Assembly: GCA_000565255.1 (NCBI GenBank)
Contig: ASRH01000003.1
Span: 62,001 to 126,000, forward strand
Direction of reading: 5' to 3'
DNA: 64,000 nucleotides
Source: Candidatus Aramenus sulfurataquae
GTDB lineage: Archaea; Thermoproteota; Thermoprotei_A; Sulfolobales; Sulfolobaceae
The notes under the pieces were generated by a model that was given only the letters and a program-made list of their open reading frames with translations, made no database searches and was not told the origin of the DNA. This document shows, piece after piece, positions 1-7,740 of this stretch (position 1 is its first letter; every line of letters begins with the position of its first letter). The translations under genes and the position numbers were made by a program.

Positions 1-80
1 CTAAGAACATAAATAAAATCTACTGAATATTTTTAAAACTTAATTTAGCAGCAAAATTTAATTAGAAGTTTAAATCTTAT

Positions 81-992
81 TTGTGTGTGAAAGAAGCTGA
101 GGCCATTCTTACCAAGTTAGTAAAGCTTGGGGCAAATAGTTATATCCTTTCTAAAGTTACCGGCTTGCCATCGAATAGGGTAAGGTCTGTGATAAACAAC
201 TTAATGAGTATGTACGGCTTGTCCATTGCTACCCTAATAACCACTGAGAACCTTGGGCTAAGAAAGGCGATCGTTCTCTGCAACAAGAGCAAGCTAAAGA
301 TGGAGACTCGAAAAAGGTTGCTTTTCCCCATAGTCCACCTCTTTAGACACGACGTGGAAAGGGACTACTTCTTTGTCGTAGCGTACTTCGTTGACGATGG
401 GCTAAGTAGGCTTCGCAAGGTATTGGAGGAACTGAAGAATAATGGGATAGCTGAGTGTGAAGCCTTTGAGATTAGTAGGATAAAGAGGTTCATCGTAAAC
501 CCATCGTGTATAGACTTCAAATCTGGAAATAAGATATACGAGGACAAGATAGTTATAGCCAACGATACTAACAAGAGGATCCCTGACGTCTCCAAACTCA
601 CTAAGGCCGATATAGACTTCCTTGCCGCTCTTCAACATAACCCGTTTATAAATTACCTCTTGTACTCACGTTGGAGGTTTATCAAGAGTCTGGTATCGGG
701 GTTCTTCTTCAGGCTGGGCAAATTCTCTTTCATCATTGACGTCATTTCAGATAAGGAACTGCCTCTGAGCTTCCCAAACTTGGCATGGTCTGCAGAGACG
801 GAGAAGGGATACTTAACAGAGGTACTGGTCGATGACGACAACTTGGACAAGATCGTGAAGATGGCTAAGGCTTACTCCAGGGACATACTAATAGTACCAG
901 CTACTGCAAGCTACGCGGAGGGCTACAGTATACCCTACGAGATATTTAAGGGCCAATGGCAGTTTCCGAAAATAATAATAACAAACTCTTGA
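81..992 (+). CDS. Hypothetical protein with N-terminal winged-helix-like segment
   Basis: I do not recognise the family. Residues ~1-45 read as a helix-turn-helix: two helices, then SKVTGLPSNRVRSVINNL, as in Lrp/ArnR-like regulators. The rest (~250 residues) is mixed alpha/beta with no signature I know. It has no signal peptide or membrane span, so a cytoplasmic regulator is an inference. The TTG at 81 gives 303 residues; the in-frame GTG at 87 lies 26-30 nt after the AT-rich box AATTTAATTAG (56-66) and may be the true leaderless start. The aminotransferase gene follows in the same direction after 18 nt, so the two may be co-transcribed. Confidence 0.7.
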   Translation: MCVKEAEAILTKLVKLGANSYILSKVTGLPSNRVRSVINNLMSMYGLSIATLITTENLGLRKAIVLCNKSKLKMETRKRLLFPIVHLFRHDVERDYFFVVAYFVDDGLSRLRKVLEELKNNGIAECEAFEISRIKRFIVNPSCIDFKSGNKIYEDKIVIANDTNKRIPDVSKLTKADIDFLAALQHNPFINYLLYSRWRFIKSLVSGFFFRLGKFSFIIDVISDKELPLSFPNLAWSAETEKGYLTEVLVDDDNLDKIVKMAKAYSRDILIVPATASYAEGYSIPYEIFKGQWQFPKIIITNS

Positions 993-1010
993 ATAAATCT
1001 CAGAAAATCA

Positions 1011-2117
1011 ATGGACTTAGACGGCTTTAGAGACCTCGTGCCCATAACCAAGAAGTTCAAGTACCTAAACCATGCTGCAATATCGCCAACTCCATTACCC
1101 GTACTCTTTGAGACCTTCAATTACCTATATAGGGTTGCCCAACTAGGGGCTATTGCAGTAAACGAGGAGGAGAGTGACGAGTTTCTTCACATAAGGGTGA
1201 GGATAGCTAATCTAATTAACTCTTCCCCTGAGGAGGTATCCCTTATCCCTAATACTTCGTTTGGGGTCAATTTAGTGGCTCACGGCATTCCGCTAGAACC
1301 AGGGGATAAGGTCGTCACGGACAGCTTAGAGTTTCCAGCCACCGTGTTTCCATTCGTCAAATTAGCTAAAAAGGGAATTAAAGTCTCCGTCGTTAAAACG
1401 AGGCCGGAGTCCCTAGAGGAGGACATAATTGGAGAAATCGACGAACGCACCAAGATAGTCAGCGTAAGCCACGTTAGCTTTAACACGGGCGTCAAGTTGG
1501 ACGTAAAGAGGATCGTGGAGAAGGCCAAAAAAGTAGGAGCGTACGTACTCCTAGACGTAATACAGAGCGCAGGTGCCCTAAACGTTGACGTCAGAGAGTT
1601 GGGAGCAGATTTCGCAGTAGCTGGCGGCTACAAGTGGCTAATGGCGCCTCAAGGTTCTGGTTTCATATATGTTAGAAGGGGACTTCTTGAGGACCCTCCG
1701 TTTTACGGTTGGAAAAGTACTAGGGAGTACCTTATGTTTGATCCTACTATCTTTGAGTTAGAGAAAGGACCTAGGAGGTTTGAGATAGGAACGATAGACG
1801 TCGCCTCAAACTTAGGACTAGCCAAGTCTGCCGAAATACTCTCCCAACACAAAGGGGAAATAGAGAGAAGAGTACTGGAGCTCAGCAAGATAGCCATAGA
1901 GATGGCTGAGGATAAGGGGATGGAGGTCATTACACCCAAGGAAAAGAGGTCCGGGATAGTAGTTGTTAAGGTCAAGGAACCTAGAAAGGTGGCGGAGAGA
2001 CTCCTTCAGAAGAACATTGTAGTCTCCCCAAGGGGAGAAGGCGTAAGGATATCTGCCCATTTTTACAACACCGAGGAGGAAATTAGGGACGCTATTTACG
2101 GGATAGCAAGCTCATAG
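1011..2117 (+). CDS. Cysteine-free class V aminotransferase (PLP enzyme)
   Basis: This is a fold-type I PLP enzyme of the class V aminotransferase/NifS-SufS superfamily. Visible hallmarks are NHAAISP near the N-terminus, SVSHVSFNTG, the PLP-binding LLDVIQSAGAL, and the Schiff-base lysine K208 in GGYKWL. Length (368) is normal. The protein contains no cysteine, so it lacks the catalytic Cys of cysteine desulfurases; annotation as SufS/NifS would be wrong in function. Alternatives are an epimerase/lyase or an alanine/serine-glyoxylate-type aminotransferase. It converges with nadA, overlapping it by 26 nt. The family is secure; the substrate is unknown. Confidence 0.85.
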   Translation: MDLDGFRDLVPITKKFKYLNHAAISPTPLPVLFETFNYLYRVAQLGAIAVNEEESDEFLHIRVRIANLINSSPEEVSLIPNTSFGVNLVAHGIPLEPGDKVVTDSLEFPATVFPFVKLAKKGIKVSVVKTRPESLEEDIIGEIDERTKIVSVSHVSFNTGVKLDVKRIVEKAKKVGAYVLLDVIQSAGALNVDVRELGADFAVAGGYKWLMAPQGSGFIYVRRGLLEDPPFYGWKSTREYLMFDPTIFELEKGPRRFEIGTIDVASNLGLAKSAEILSQHKGEIERRVLELSKIAIEMAEDKGMEVITPKEKRSGIVVVKVKEPRKVAERLLQKNIVVSPRGEGVRISAHFYNTEEEIRDAIYGIASS

Positions 2118-3033
2118 TGTTCTCGAAGGCTCTCTTAGCCCTTTCCGCTACGTCATGGGGAACCATTACTTCGTAGACCTCTTCCCTCAAAGATCGCAGG
2201 ACTTTCTCCAAGGTAATCATCGCCATGTATGGGCATCTTGCACAAGCACAAGCCTCAGTAGTGAGCAATGGGTAAAAGGTCTTCCCTGGGACTTGTATCT
2301 GAAGCGCGTTAATCATGCCTAGTTCCGTGGCCACTATGAACTCCTTTGCTTGACTCTCTTTAGCGAAGTTTATCATCTGGTTTGTGGATCCAACGAAGTC
2401 GGCCTCCTCCAGTACTTCTAGTGGGGATTCTGGGTGGGCCATTAGCAGCGCGTTGGGATACTTCTTCCTCGCTAGCCTAACAATCTGCCTAGTATAAGAG
2501 GCATGAACTATACACCTCCCGTTAGGTGGGACCTTCACTAGCTTTTTGCCAGTCTTCTTTTCCACGTAGTTGGCCAAGTTAGCGTCTGGACCGAAGAGTA
2601 TTACATCAGAGTCAAGGGAGCTTACGACCTTTACTGCCGTAGAGGAGGTAACTATGTAGTCAGCGAGGGCTTTGGCGTGGATGCTAGTGTTTATGTAGAG
2701 CACCACTGGGGCATCTGGGTACATTTTCTTATACTTGAGGAGCGTCTCCGCATCAAGGGAGTCGGAAAGACTGCATCCAGCGTTAGGGTCAGGAGATAGC
2801 ACCTTTTTGTCTTGGTTCAGGGCTGCTGCTTGTTCTGCCATGAAGTAAACGCCAGCGAAGACTATCACATCTGAGTTAGTCTTCATTGCCTTAACAGCCA
2901 AATCGTAGGAGTCCCCAGTGAAGTCGGAGACAAGCTGGACTCCGTAGTCCATGTAGTTGTGGCCAAGTATTATCGCGTTCTTCTCCTTTTTCAGTTTCTT
3001 TATCTCGGATATGAGTTCTTCAATTTTACTCAT
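2092..3033 (-). CDS. nadA: Quinolinate synthase NadA
   Basis: NadA condenses iminoaspartate with dihydroxyacetone phosphate to quinolinate, the first committed product of de novo NAD synthesis, using a [4Fe-4S] cluster. The 313 residues show the family motifs AIILGHNYMD, the cysteine in NAGCSLSD, GRCIVHA, AHPESP and the C-terminal ACACARCPYM with cluster cysteines. Length is typical. No nadB or nadC lies next to it, but NadE and a glutaminase-like subunit are encoded at 16.6-18.2 kb, so two ends of the NAD pathway are in this window. ATG at 3033; the gene overlaps the aminotransferase 3' end. Confidence 0.95.
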   Translation of the reverse strand: MSKIEELISEIKKLKKEKNAIILGHNYMDYGVQLVSDFTGDSYDLAVKAMKTNSDVIVFAGVYFMAEQAAALNQDKKVLSPDPNAGCSLSDSLDAETLLKYKKMYPDAPVVLYINTSIHAKALADYIVTSSTAVKVVSSLDSDVILFGPDANLANYVEKKTGKKLVKVPPNGRCIVHASYTRQIVRLARKKYPNALLMAHPESPLEVLEEADFVGSTNQMINFAKESQAKEFIVATELGMINALQIQVPGKTFYPLLTTEACACARCPYMAMITLEKVLRSLREEVYEVMVPHDVAERAKRAFENTMSLLSRK

Positions 3034-3052
3034 GCCGAACTCATGTTCGGTT

Positions 3053-3433
3053 TTACGTTTTGTGGTTAATATTCTTTTTTATCGAAAAATAGAGTTCTTC
3101 GAGGTCCTCTAAGATCCTCACCAACATGCCGTAGAGGACCTTGTCGTCTACATCAGCTAAGCGTTTTACCAAGTTAAGGATGTCAATGATCTCTTGCGCT
3201 AGATATGCGGAAATGACGTTTTCCCTCATAAGCTCCCAAATTATCCTTTCCCTATCCTTCTCACCCTGAAACTTGTTCTCAACCACGAGGAAGACTAGGT
3301 CTACGAAGTCCCTTACTGCTTCCCTTATCCTGGCATTAGTAGTTTTGTCTGACTCGAATTCCTCGAGGCTAATTCTAGTACCTTTCTCTATAATTCTGTA
3401 CAAACTCCAGAAAGCTTCATCAAAATCCTGCAT
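3053..3433 (-). CDS. HepT-like (DUF86/HEPN) protein, degenerate active site
   Basis: A 126-residue all-helical protein. The stretch LEEFESDKTTNARIREAV, followed by a long helix and then ELMRENVISAYLAQEI, follows the layout of DUF86/HepT proteins, the HEPN ribonuclease half of HepT-MntA toxin-antitoxin modules. The RNase motif expected after the third helix (R, 4-6 residues, H) is not present: the segment reads NLVKRLADVDD with no histidine. No MNT nucleotidyltransferase partner is adjacent. It is therefore probably a non-toxic HEPN homologue or an eroded module. It lies 20 nt upstream of nadA on the same strand, so co-transcription is possible. The family call is by eye. Confidence 0.6.
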   Translation of the reverse strand: MQDFDEAFWSLYRIIEKGTRISLEEFESDKTTNARIREAVRDFVDLVFLVVENKFQGEKDRERIIWELMRENVISAYLAQEIIDILNLVKRLADVDDKVLYGMLVRILEDLEELYFSIKKNINHKT

Positions 3434-3493
3434 CTGAACTGTCGTTTTTCAACTTTTTATCTTTAAACTTTAAATCTAATTGAGCAATCTGAA

Positions 3494-3499
3494 AGGAGG
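3494..3499 (+). promoter_or_regulatory. Strong Shine-Dalgarno for the CobT-like gene
   Basis: AGGAGG lies 6 nt before the ATG at 3506. Most first genes in this window appear leaderless, so this full motif is unusual and fixes the start. The AT-rich TTTAAACTTTAAATC at ~3465-3478 could be the promoter, leaving a short leader. Confidence 0.7.
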
Positions 3500-3505
3500 A
3501 ACGCC

Positions 3506-4540
3506 ATGCCAGACGTCTTGGGAAAGTTCTCTGAGGAAATTAAAGGGAAAAAAGCTATGTTTCTCCTTGTTATAGCCACAACAGACGTCAGCTTAATACC
3601 AGGGATAACCATCGCTGGGGCTACGGAAGAGTTAACCCATTTTACTCCTCCAGCAGACGCCGAATTTCTAATCCTGGGGAAGTGTAAGGTCATTAATGCC
3701 ATACCCGTTACTCCAAGTGGTCTCCCGACCCCCGCAGTAATCTCCAGGGCTTCCCTATCCTTGCTGAAGATTAACGCGTTAGTAGTCGACGCGGGTTCCA
3801 AGATAAAGCCCAAAATACCTTACGTAGACCTAGGCGGAGAGCCAGGGAGGGACATAAGAAAGGGATCCCTCAAGAGGGAAGTGGCGGAAAGGATAGTTGA
3901 GAGAGGAACTATATTAGGGGAGGAGCTCTCCAACGACTACGAATTACTAATAATAGGCGAGTCAATCCCCGCTGGAACTACCACTGCCATGGCAACTCTA
4001 GTGGGGCTAGGCTACGATGCAATGGACAAGGTGAGCTCTGCTTCGCCCGACAATCCCAAGCCCCTAAAGAGGAAAATAGTGGAGGAGGCGTTGAGAGAGT
4101 TGCCTTCCGACCTCATGGGTAGGCTCTCCAAGCTTTCTGATCCCATGCTCTTGGGAGTTGCGGGAATATCCTTGGGATTTAAGGGGAAGGTGTTACTTGC
4201 AGGAGGTACCCAAATGGTTGCAGCCTCAGCCGTAATTAAAGAATTAGGGAGGGAAAAGCTTAAGGACGTAGGAATAGGGACAACACGGTGGATAGTCGAG
4301 GACAAGTCCTCCGACATAATCGATTTAGCCAGACAGACAGGAGTCAAGCTATCCTTCGTTAACCTCGACTTCTCCAGGTCGAGGTTTGACGGGTTGAGGG
4401 CTTATGAAAGAGGTTTCGTTAAGGAGGGCGTAGGGGCTGGAGGTCTTTCCCTCTTTGCCACTTTGCAAGGGATAAGCGAAGAAAGGATTTTAAGTAAGGT
4501 TGAGGAAATATATGAGAACCTCCTGAAGGAAGCGAAATGA
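3506..4540 (+). CDS. Archaeal CobT-like nicotinate-nucleotide phosphoribosyltransferase family
   Basis: The 344 residues match the archaeal CobT-like family (TIGR00303/UPF0284), proposed to activate the lower-ligand base in cobamide synthesis. Family-like segments are the N-terminal ATTDVSLIPGITIAGATEE, the glycine-rich IGESIPAGTTTAMA, GVAGISLGFKGKVLLAGGTQM and the C-terminal GVGAGGLSLFATLQG. It is cytoplasmic and has no membrane span. It is the first gene of a tightly packed run: its stop overlaps the next start (ATGA). The cobalamin ring methyltransferases CbiF and CbiL lie 30 kb away in the same window. The exact lower-ligand substrate in Sulfolobales is not shown by the sequence. Confidence 0.85.
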   Translation: MPDVLGKFSEEIKGKKAMFLLVIATTDVSLIPGITIAGATEELTHFTPPADAEFLILGKCKVINAIPVTPSGLPTPAVISRASLSLLKINALVVDAGSKIKPKIPYVDLGGEPGRDIRKGSLKREVAERIVERGTILGEELSNDYELLIIGESIPAGTTTAMATLVGLGYDAMDKVSSASPDNPKPLKRKIVEEALRELPSDLMGRLSKLSDPMLLGVAGISLGFKGKVLLAGGTQMVAASAVIKELGREKLKDVGIGTTRWIVEDKSSDIIDLARQTGVKLSFVNLDFSRSRFDGLRAYERGFVKEGVGAGGLSLFATLQGISEERILSKVEEIYENLLKEAK

Positions 4541-5313
4541 TAGTTGCTTTAACAGATGAGGGTCAATTAGCTAAGAGCATTGCTAGGGAACTTAAGGGAG
4601 ATAAAGTAGTCGTGGTGGACACTCCGCAAAAAGTTCTTGCCGTTAGGCCAGAGGTAGTAATACACACGATGGAAGTTCCCTTCTTCGAAAACAGGGCGCA
4701 TATGTGGAACTACAACGCTTGGTATGCTATAAACATAGCCAAGGCCTCTAATAAGGTAGGGGCCACGAACGTCTATTTCTCAACGTTTATGATATTCGAC
4801 GGCAAGAAGGGGTACTATCACGAAAACTCCACGCCTAACCCTTTAAATTTTTACGGAGTATCTAAGCTAGCAGGAGAGGTCGGAGTTGCTGCTTTAGGCA
4901 ACTATCTAGTGTTAAGGTTAGGAGCTCTCTACTCATTAAACTACAGGGGTTTCCTATTCCCCTTTTTTAAAGCTGCCTTAGCCGGGAGGAACTTGAGGTG
5001 CAATAAGAACTTTTACATATCCCCCATAAGCCTGCATACTTTCTCAAAGGTGGTCTCAAGGTTTATACACGAACAAGTTAGAGGAATAATAAACGTGGCA
5101 GGAGCCAGAACCTCTCTCTACGAAATGTGTAGCCTAATAGCCGATCTCTTCGGGGTTGAGAGCATAGGAATAGATAGCCAGTACAGGGACTTCTCACTGG
5201 ATACGTGGCTTTTAAATAGTTTTAATATAAAAATTTCATTAAAGGAAGATTTGGTGGACGCTATTGAGCACAGAATTCTTAACGACGAGGGAAAAGATAT
5301 TCCTGTTGCTTAA
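4537..5313 (+). CDS. RmlD-like NAD(P)-dependent SDR (dTDP-4-dehydrorhamnose reductase family)
   Basis: An extended short-chain dehydrogenase of 258 residues. The N-terminus is a reduced Rossmann motif (IVALTDEGQLAKSIA), and the catalytic Tyr-Lys pair is seen in FYGVSKLAGE, preceded by the ST of VYFSTFMIF. The order FDGKKGYYHENSTPNPLNFYG is characteristic of RmlD/MAT2B-type reductases. It probably reduces a nucleotide-sugar keto group or acts as a related regulatory subunit; the substrate is not determined. The glycine-rich loop is weaker than usual, so reduced cofactor binding is possible. It overlaps the CobT-like gene by 4 nt and the following HTH gene by 50 nt, so it belongs to a 4-gene unit (3506-6234). 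Confidence 0.75.
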   Translation: MIVALTDEGQLAKSIARELKGDKVVVVDTPQKVLAVRPEVVIHTMEVPFFENRAHMWNYNAWYAINIAKASNKVGATNVYFSTFMIFDGKKGYYHENSTPNPLNFYGVSKLAGEVGVAALGNYLVLRLGALYSLNYRGFLFPFFKAALAGRNLRCNKNFYISPISLHTFSKVVSRFIHEQVRGIINVAGARTSLYEMCSLIADLFGVESIGIDSQYRDFSLDTWLLNSFNIKISLKEDLVDAIEHRILNDEGKDIPVA

Positions 5314-5581
5314 GTATGCAGAGGAGCCGATGACCGCAAGGGACATAATGAAAGCTCTGGGCATAAGAAAGGAGAAGGAGGTCTACGACCACATATTCCA
5401 CCTAGCCAAGTCCTCAAAGAGGAAAGACTACGTGGTCCTCGTAATCTCCCCCAAATGTGAAAGTTGTGGCTACGAGTTCGAGGTGGAGTTCCCCAAGAAA
5501 CCAAGCAGGTGCCCCGTGTGTAAGTCGGAAAGAATTTCCCCGCCAAAATTTTTAATCAAGGAAAAGAAGGTAATGAAGTGA
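5264..5581 (+). CDS. Winged-helix/zinc-ribbon predicted transcriptional regulator
   Basis: A 105-residue protein with an N-terminal winged helix (ILLKYAEEPMTARDIMKALGI) and a C-terminal zinc ribbon with CESCGYEF and CPVCKSE, four cysteines in two CxxC knuckles. This arrangement matches the archaeal COG3357-type predicted regulators. The TTG at 5264 lies inside the upstream SDR gene (50 nt overlap); the HTH begins soon after, so most of the overlap is needed. Its stop overlaps the GTG of the next gene (GTGA). Target genes are unknown; regulation of its own operon is a guess. Confidence 0.8.
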   Translation: MSTEFLTTREKIFLLLKYAEEPMTARDIMKALGIRKEKEVYDHIFHLAKSSKRKDYVVLVISPKCESCGYEFEVEFPKKPSRCPVCKSERISPPKFLIKEKKVMK

Positions 5582-6234
5582 AGGCCGTATTTATCGACAT
5601 GGGAGAGACACTAGTGAGGTTCAAGCCGAGGTTCCACGAATCCATCGCCAAGGCTATAGCTGAAGAGGGATTTGAGGTAGACGAGAGGAAGGTATTTAGA
5701 GCGCTCATGAAGGTACTTGGCAAATGCCATTTCCCCCACTATGATGGACTGAGCCAAGTTAACTTCAGGGAACTCTTTTACCACATGGGACTTTATGTCC
5801 CTAGCGAAGTCGTAAAAAGCCTTGAGAGAAAGAACTACCTTGCTGAAGAGTACGAACTCTACGAGGATGCTATACCTTTCCTAGAAGAGGTGAGGAAAAA
5901 AGGCTACAAAACAATTTTGGTCACAAATACAACTAAGAAAGTTAACCAAATCATCAGGGATCTTAACCTTATGGAATACTTGGACGGTATTGTGGCTTCC
6001 TGCGATTACAACGTAATGAAGCCACACCCTAAAATTTTCCGCTATGCCGCTAGGCTCGCTGGGGGCGAGGGAGTTCACATTGGCGACGTGTACGAGATTG
6101 ACGTATTGGGAGCCAAGAGAGCGTACTTGCCTGGAATACTGCTCGACAGACTTGACTACTATCCCGAAATAAAGGAGAACAAGGCTAGAAACCTTTTCGA
6201 GGCCCTAAAACTCATTGAGAATCTAGAGAAATAG
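5578..6234 (+). CDS. HAD-superfamily hydrolase
   Basis: A 218-residue HAD phosphatase-like protein. Motif I is FIDMGETL (nucleophile Asp; the usual second Asp is Gly, as in many haloacid-dehalogenase-type members), motif II is LVTNTT, the motif III lysine is in NVMKPHPKIF, and motif IV is HIGDVYEIDVLGA. A helical cap lies between motifs I and II (C1 type). GTG start, overlapping the upstream stop by 4 nt. It converges with another HAD gene, overlapping it by 12 nt. The substrate is unknown. Confidence 0.85.
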   Translation: MKAVFIDMGETLVRFKPRFHESIAKAIAEEGFEVDERKVFRALMKVLGKCHFPHYDGLSQVNFRELFYHMGLYVPSEVVKSLERKNYLAEEYELYEDAIPFLEEVRKKGYKTILVTNTTKKVNQIIRDLNLMEYLDGIVASCDYNVMKPHPKIFRYAARLAGGEGVHIGDVYEIDVLGAKRAYLPGILLDRLDYYPEIKENKARNLFEALKLIENLEK

Positions 6235-6891
6235 CCTCCCTTCCTCTATCATGTCCAGAAGTTCGATTACCCCTTCTCCGTCAGGTTTAGAGAGAACTAA
6301 ATCCGCGATCCTTTTGATTTCTTCCAGGGCGTTGTTAACTGCAACCTTAAAGTCAGCTACCTCAAATAACGAGATGTCGTTCTGCGAGTCACCCACGCCC
6401 ACTATCTTGCCTTTGAATCCCATAATTTTGGCCAGCTTTAATATTCCAGTCCCCTTGTTCACGCCCCTTGGAAGGACCATAGCATCGTTTCTATTCCACT
6501 CTACCTTAACCTCTATGTCAGAAAGTATTTTCTCCACTGCTTTTGGCGAGTTATTAACATAGACTATCACTTCGCCATAGGTAAACTCTATCCCGTTCCT
6601 CTCCAGCCTCTTCCCTACTTCGTAACGAGTTGTGGACCAACCCCTTGGAACGTTGTAGATCACCTTTCCGTTTAGCAGTAATAGGGCCCCATTCTCCAAC
6701 ACCCACGCTGTAGGGCACAAGCCGTAGGCTAGCCTCTCTATGAACCTCCTCTCTCGTCCGGTAACTACCACGAAAAAGTGCCTTCTGGAGAAGTCGTTTA
6801 TTCTCTTCTTTACCCTTTCAGATATAAAGAAGTTATCTTTTTCCTCCGAGAGAGTCCTATCGTAGTCTGAAGCTACTAGCACCTCACTCAA
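6223..6891 (-). CDS. Archaeal phosphoglycolate phosphatase-like HAD protein (C2 cap)
   Basis: A 222-residue HAD protein of the archaeal PGP/sucrose-phosphatase-like group (Cof type). Motif I SDYDRTLSEE has both aspartates, motif II is VVTGRERR, motif III the lysine around GVNKGTG, and motif IV GVGDSQNDISLFEVAD. The cap lies between motifs II and III. Homologues hydrolyse 2-phosphoglycolate or related small phosphates. It overlaps the following TIM-barrel gene by 8 nt and so is co-transcribed with it, which hints at damage repair (phosphoglycolate arises from DNA 3' ends), but this is inference. Confidence 0.85.
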   Translation of the reverse strand: MSEVLVASDYDRTLSEEKDNFFISERVKKRINDFSRRHFFVVVTGRERRFIERLAYGLCPTAWVLENGALLLLNGKVIYNVPRGWSTTRYEVGKRLERNGIEFTYGEVIVYVNNSPKAVEKILSDIEVKVEWNRNDAMVLPRGVNKGTGILKLAKIMGFKGKIVGVGDSQNDISLFEVADFKVAVNNALEEIKRIADLVLSKPDGEGVIELLDMIEEGRLFL

Positions 6892-7717
6892 ACTTATACC
6901 CTAATTTTTCAATAACGTCTTTCATTATAAGGGCATCTTTCTCCAGTTCAGGACTCTCACATATCAAGGTAATCGATATGTCCCTGTTTAAGATTTCCCT
7001 AGCTAGAGGCTCAAAGGGAGGCGTGTTATATGTTACTGACCTATGGACGTCCACGTACTTTCCTTTCCTAATCTCCAAGCCCTCAAAGTGGGAATTAATG
7101 TGGGTCAAGTGGAGCTCTTTTACCAATCTATCAATTATTTCGCCGTAATTTATCTGCCCTCCCTGTCTCGCAAAAGTGTGAGCCCAGTCTATGTAGGGGA
7201 TCACTCCCTCTACCTCCTTCGATATCGCTATGACCTCATCAATTGTTCCAAACGCCGTTTCCTTCGCCATAGTCTCCACGCCCAGCTTTACTTTGTAGCC
7301 GTTCTCCCTTACCTTGTCAGCAACCTCCCCTAGCTCCGCTTTTAGCTTTGAAAAGCATTCCTCTGGCTTTAAGTCCCCGTAAAACCCTACGTGAATTGCT
7401 ATGGCGTCGGCCCCCATTGCATCTGCTCTATCTGCAGTATCCAGGAGCCTCCTCTTCGATGCCTCAACTTTTTCCTTTTCTTCAGAGCAAAGGTTTATGA
7501 AGTAAGGGGCGTGAACGGAAAGCCTTACACCCAACGATTTTGCTACTTCGCCAGCTTGGGTTGCCTTTTCCCTGCTCATCCTGACGCCTTGAACGAACTC
7601 CACTTCCATTGCGTTAAGCCCTAGTTCCTTCACCCTCTTTATTCCCTCTATTGTGTCCTTTCCTTTAGCAGAGAGTGGCACGCCGGCTGTACCTAGGTAT
7701 ATCTTGGGCTTGGGCAT
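6884..7717 (-). CDS. Endonuclease IV-like AP endonuclease/TIM-barrel protein
   Basis: A 277-residue AP_endonuc_2 superfamily protein. The order of metal-ligand motifs follows endonuclease IV: SVHAPYFINLCS, AIHVGFYGD, LGVETM, PYIDWAHTFA, HINSHFEG and a terminal CESPELEKDA. Endonuclease IV cleaves DNA 5' to abasic sites using three zinc ions; some members of this fold are sugar isomerases, so nuclease activity is not certain. ATG at 7717 is followed by KPKIYLGTAGVPLS, as in archaeal Nfo homologues. Overlaps the phosphatase gene downstream. Confidence 0.82.
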   Translation of the reverse strand: MPKPKIYLGTAGVPLSAKGKDTIEGIKRVKELGLNAMEVEFVQGVRMSREKATQAGEVAKSLGVRLSVHAPYFINLCSEEKEKVEASKRRLLDTADRADAMGADAIAIHVGFYGDLKPEECFSKLKAELGEVADKVRENGYKVKLGVETMAKETAFGTIDEVIAISKEVEGVIPYIDWAHTFARQGGQINYGEIIDRLVKELHLTHINSHFEGLEIRKGKYVDVHRSVTYNTPPFEPLAREILNRDISITLICESPELEKDALIMKDVIEKLGYKFE

Positions 7718-7740
7718 AGTAAAGAGTAGCCCAGATTGGT

